A stretch of DNA of 64,000 bases, taken from positions 682,001 through 746,000 of the forward strand of contig OZ252297.1 in the NCBI GenBank assembly GCA_965250275.1, given 5' to 3'. Both the position numbers and the translations under genes were made by a program. This document shows positions 61,992-64,000 of the stretch, piece after piece. Below the pieces are notes generated by a model. The model did not search any database. It was not told the DNA's origin and saw only the letters and a program-made list of their open reading frames with translations. The stretch is from G965250275 sp965250275 (lineage in GTDB: Bacteria; Pseudomonadota; Alphaproteobacteria; Rhodobacterales; Rhodobacteraceae). Position 1 is the stretch's first letter. Each line of letters opens with the position of its first letter.

Positions 61992-63355
61992 GTCGGCTGA
62001 TCTCCTTCGGCTTTCACCCAGATTAGCAGAACGAGGCCAATCAGGAACAGCAGGATGACCGGGGATATCCCAAGCCGTGCACTGCCGGTTGCGGTTGTGA
62101 CGATCCCAATCAGGGAGGGCGCAATGAAGGCGGTCGCCCGCCCCGACAGACCGTAGAGGCCGAAATACTCAGTTGGAGAAGCCGGGTCGGAATGGCGGAC
62201 CATCAAGCTGCGGCTGGCAGCCTGAACGACCCCGCCCATTCCGCCAATCATGACGCCGCAACCAAAAAAGACGATATCCGGCAGGTTGGATCCATCGGCC
62301 AAGGGTATGCCAAAGAACTGTGTGCGCGACATCGAAACGATGATCACGCAGACAACAATCAGAACCCAGATGGCCCCGACGATCACCGGTTTTGGCCCGA
62401 TCCGGCGGTCGAGGCGCCCCCCTAGCCAGCTGAAGATCACCGAAGAGATCAGAGCGACGATCCCAAACACGCCGATCTGCGTGATTTCCCATTGCAGGAC
62501 CAGCACGGCATAAACTCCGCCGAAGCCGTAAAGCCCGTTGAGGGCATCGCGATAGAACATTGATGAGCCCAAGTAGGCGGATAGGCTCAGACGCTTGACG
62601 AGACTCTTGACCAGCGCGGTGAGCATCGCGAGCGCCGTGCCAAAGCTGGCACGTGTGCCCTTTGATGGAGCATCCCGCACCCACAGGAAATACGGGATCA
62701 TGAACACGATGTACCAGATCGCGGTGATGGGGCCGACGGCACGCGTTCCTTCCTTCATAGCGCCATTCAGCCCGAACGCGGGATCAAGCCCGATCAGCGT
62801 TTTTCCGTTGCCCTGCTCGGCAAAGAAAAGCAGCAGGATCAGCAGCGATATGAACCCGCCCGCATAACCAAAAGCAAAGCCTGAACCCGATATGCTGCCG
62901 ATCTCTTCGTCCGTGCCAAGGCTTGGCAGCTGAGAATTGGTGAAGATCAGCGCATACTCCGCGCCGATGAACCCAAACCCGAATGCGGCCAGCATCCACA
63001 ACATGTTTGATCCATCCGGCAAGGTGTACCAGAGCGTCCAGGCCCCGATCACATACATGCAGGAGAACCCGAACACCCAAGGCACGCGGCGCCCGGAGCT
63101 GTCGGCCAGTGCGCCCAGAAGCGGCGCTCCGAACCCAATGATGAGCCCGGTGATGGTCAGGCAAAGCGCCCACACGCTTTGGGCCCGCGCATCCGCCGCA
63201 TCGTCGGTCAACCCAAGTGACAGGTAATGCTCGGCGGCAACGCTGGCAAAGTAGGGCCCGAATATGAACGTCACCAGAAGGGTATGGTAGGGCTGGCTGG
63301 CCCAGTCGAAAAAGTACCAGCCCCAGATGCGCCTGCGCGTCGATATTTCGGCCAT
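61988..63355 (-). CDS. UMF1/Atg22-like MFS transporter
   Basis: A 455-residue MFS protein with about 12 helices. The N-terminus IWGWYFFDWASQPYHTLLVTFIFGPYF and the region GALADSSGRRVPWVFGFS fit the UMF1 family. It is coupled to mepA. Substrate unknown, perhaps amino acids or peptides. Confidence 0.85.
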   Translation of the reverse strand: MAEISTRRRIWGWYFFDWASQPYHTLLVTFIFGPYFASVAAEHYLSLGLTDDAADARAQSVWALCLTITGLIIGFGAPLLGALADSSGRRVPWVFGFSCMYVIGAWTLWYTLPDGSNMLWMLAAFGFGFIGAEYALIFTNSQLPSLGTDEEIGSISGSGFAFGYAGGFISLLILLLFFAEQGNGKTLIGLDPAFGLNGAMKEGTRAVGPITAIWYIVFMIPYFLWVRDAPSKGTRASFGTALAMLTALVKSLVKRLSLSAYLGSSMFYRDALNGLYGFGGVYAVLVLQWEITQIGVFGIVALISSVIFSWLGGRLDRRIGPKPVIVGAIWVLIVVCVIIVSMSRTQFFGIPLADGSNLPDIVFFGCGVMIGGMGGVVQAASRSLMVRHSDPASPTEYFGLYGLSGRATAFIAPSLIGIVTTATGSARLGISPVILLFLIGLVLLIWVKAEGDQPT

Positions 63356-63482
63356 GCCCGCCTCTCAGTTTATGGCGGGATATGAACGTGGAAAGGGCGA
63401 TGACGCAAGCGTGGCGTGCTGCATCTTGCCCTTTGGGACCTGGCAGACTAGGTGATTGGCGTCGCGAAAAAGGATCAAACCC

Positions 63483-63770
63483 ATGCAATCTCTGTTTCAA
63501 ATCCTGATGCTGATCCTGGATGTGGTATGGTTCTTTATCATTGCGCATGTCATCATGAGTTGGTTGATCAACTTCCAGGTGCTAAATACGCGGCAGCAAC
63601 TCGTTGCCCAGATCTGGTATGGGCTGAACCGGTTGCTGGAACCGATGTACGCCCCGATCCGACGCATTCTGCCGCCGATGGGAGGGCTTGATCTGGCGCC
63701 TTTGGTTGCGCTGATTGCGGTTTATGCGCTGCGGATCATTCTGGCCAACAACGCTTCAGCCTTTTTCTGA
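63483..63770 (+). CDS. YggT-family membrane protein
   Basis: A 95-residue protein with two hydrophobic segments and the YggT pattern MSWLINF...RLLEPMYAPIRRILPPMGGLDLAPLVALI. ATG 63483 follows AAGGATC. Linked in other bacteria to division or osmotic response. Confidence 0.88.
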   Translation: MQSLFQILMLILDVVWFFIIAHVIMSWLINFQVLNTRQQLVAQIWYGLNRLLEPMYAPIRRILPPMGGLDLAPLVALIAVYALRIILANNASAFF

Positions 63771-63882
63771 TCGCTACGGGATGTCGCGGACCGGGTCGCG
63801 CTCTGCACTTGTTCACCGAAAGTTAGTGTGTGAGTGTTCGCTCTAAGAGCAGAGACAATGACCCAGTATTGAGGCAGCCCCT

Positions 63883-64000
63883 ATGTCCGAGGCCCCGGCG
63901 CAATTGCGCGACGTCTTTGGATTCGACGCCTTTCGTCCCGGCCAGCGAGAAATCGTCGAGGCTGTGACCGAGGGCGAAAACGTCCTTGCCATCATGCCCA
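63883..64000 (+). CDS. recQ: ATP-dependent DNA helicase RecQ, 5' end
   Basis: Starts ATG 63883 (MSEAPAQLRDVFGFDAFRPGQ) with GAGG upstream and continues past the window. FGFDAFRPGQREIVEAV is the RecQ Q-motif and VLAIMP begins Walker A. Only the first 39 residues are visible. Confidence 0.88.
   Translation, partial: MSEAPAQLRDVFGFDAFRPGQREIVEAVTEGENVLAIMP

Overview
The window looks like a chromosome segment of a marine Rhodobacteraceae (Roseobacter-group) alphaproteobacterium. The evidence is the petP/petR regulator pair, the petABC cytochrome bc1 operon, a Rhodobacter-type Rieske N-terminus, a dxs-ispA-xseB-deacetylase operon, TTT and Bug transporters, high GC content and dense ATGA start/stop overlaps. 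Most of it is ordinary core genome; about 10 kb (25.3-35.8 kb) is an accessory RNA-repair locus.

Layout. 0-2.1 kb: end of a cytosine-deaminase-like gene and an FAD oxidase. 2.1-6.1 kb: isoprenoid operon with xseB. 6.1-7.4 kb: petR and petP. 7.5-14.2 kb: branched-chain aminotransferase, a PhoD-type phosphatase, a MarR/MFS pair, an EamA exporter and aroC. 14.3-17.6 kb: thiBPQ behind a TPP riboswitch. 19.1-21.9 kb: petABC. 23.0-25.1 kb: mtaB and dapF. 25.3 kb: tRNA-Lys followed by a broken tyrosine integrase. 35.8-42.4 kb: CoA transferase, tripartite tricarboxylate transporter, LysR regulator and an alcohol dehydrogenase. 42.5-49.7 kb: small enzymes and a TopAI/YjhQ toxin-antitoxin pair. 49.8-55.3 kb: gyrB, recF and dnaN. 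55.5-64 kb: PhyH dioxygenase, idi, cytochrome c, peptidase, SDR, arfB, queuosine-precursor transporter, mepA, UMF1-type MFS, yggT and the start of recQ.

The notable system lies at 26.1-35.1 kb. On the minus strand rsr (Ro60/TROVE protein) is followed by a 1.16-kb RNA array and then an RtcB-family RNA ligase. The array reads as eight Y-RNA-like hairpins, alternating short and long, with two complete CCA-encoding tRNAs, Lys(UUU) and Asn(GUU), among them. All eight hairpins share a motif RGRAYTACA on the 5' strand and TTGTC on the 3' strand. Their two stems vary in sequence but keep pairing. Three of the long ones contain a circularly permuted tRNA-like fold with T-arm, looped acceptor stem and D-arm; the fourth keeps only a T-loop and a looped stem. 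Divergent to rsr is rtcR, a CARF/AAA+ regulator whose GAFTGA loop, needed for sigma-54 contact, has been replaced. A second minus-strand operon encodes another RtcB, the release factor PrfH and a BCS1-like membrane AAA ATPase. Together the genes could sense cleaved tRNA, reseal tRNA or rRNA, rescue ribosomes and, as an inference, supply replacement or decoy tRNAs against anticodon nucleases.
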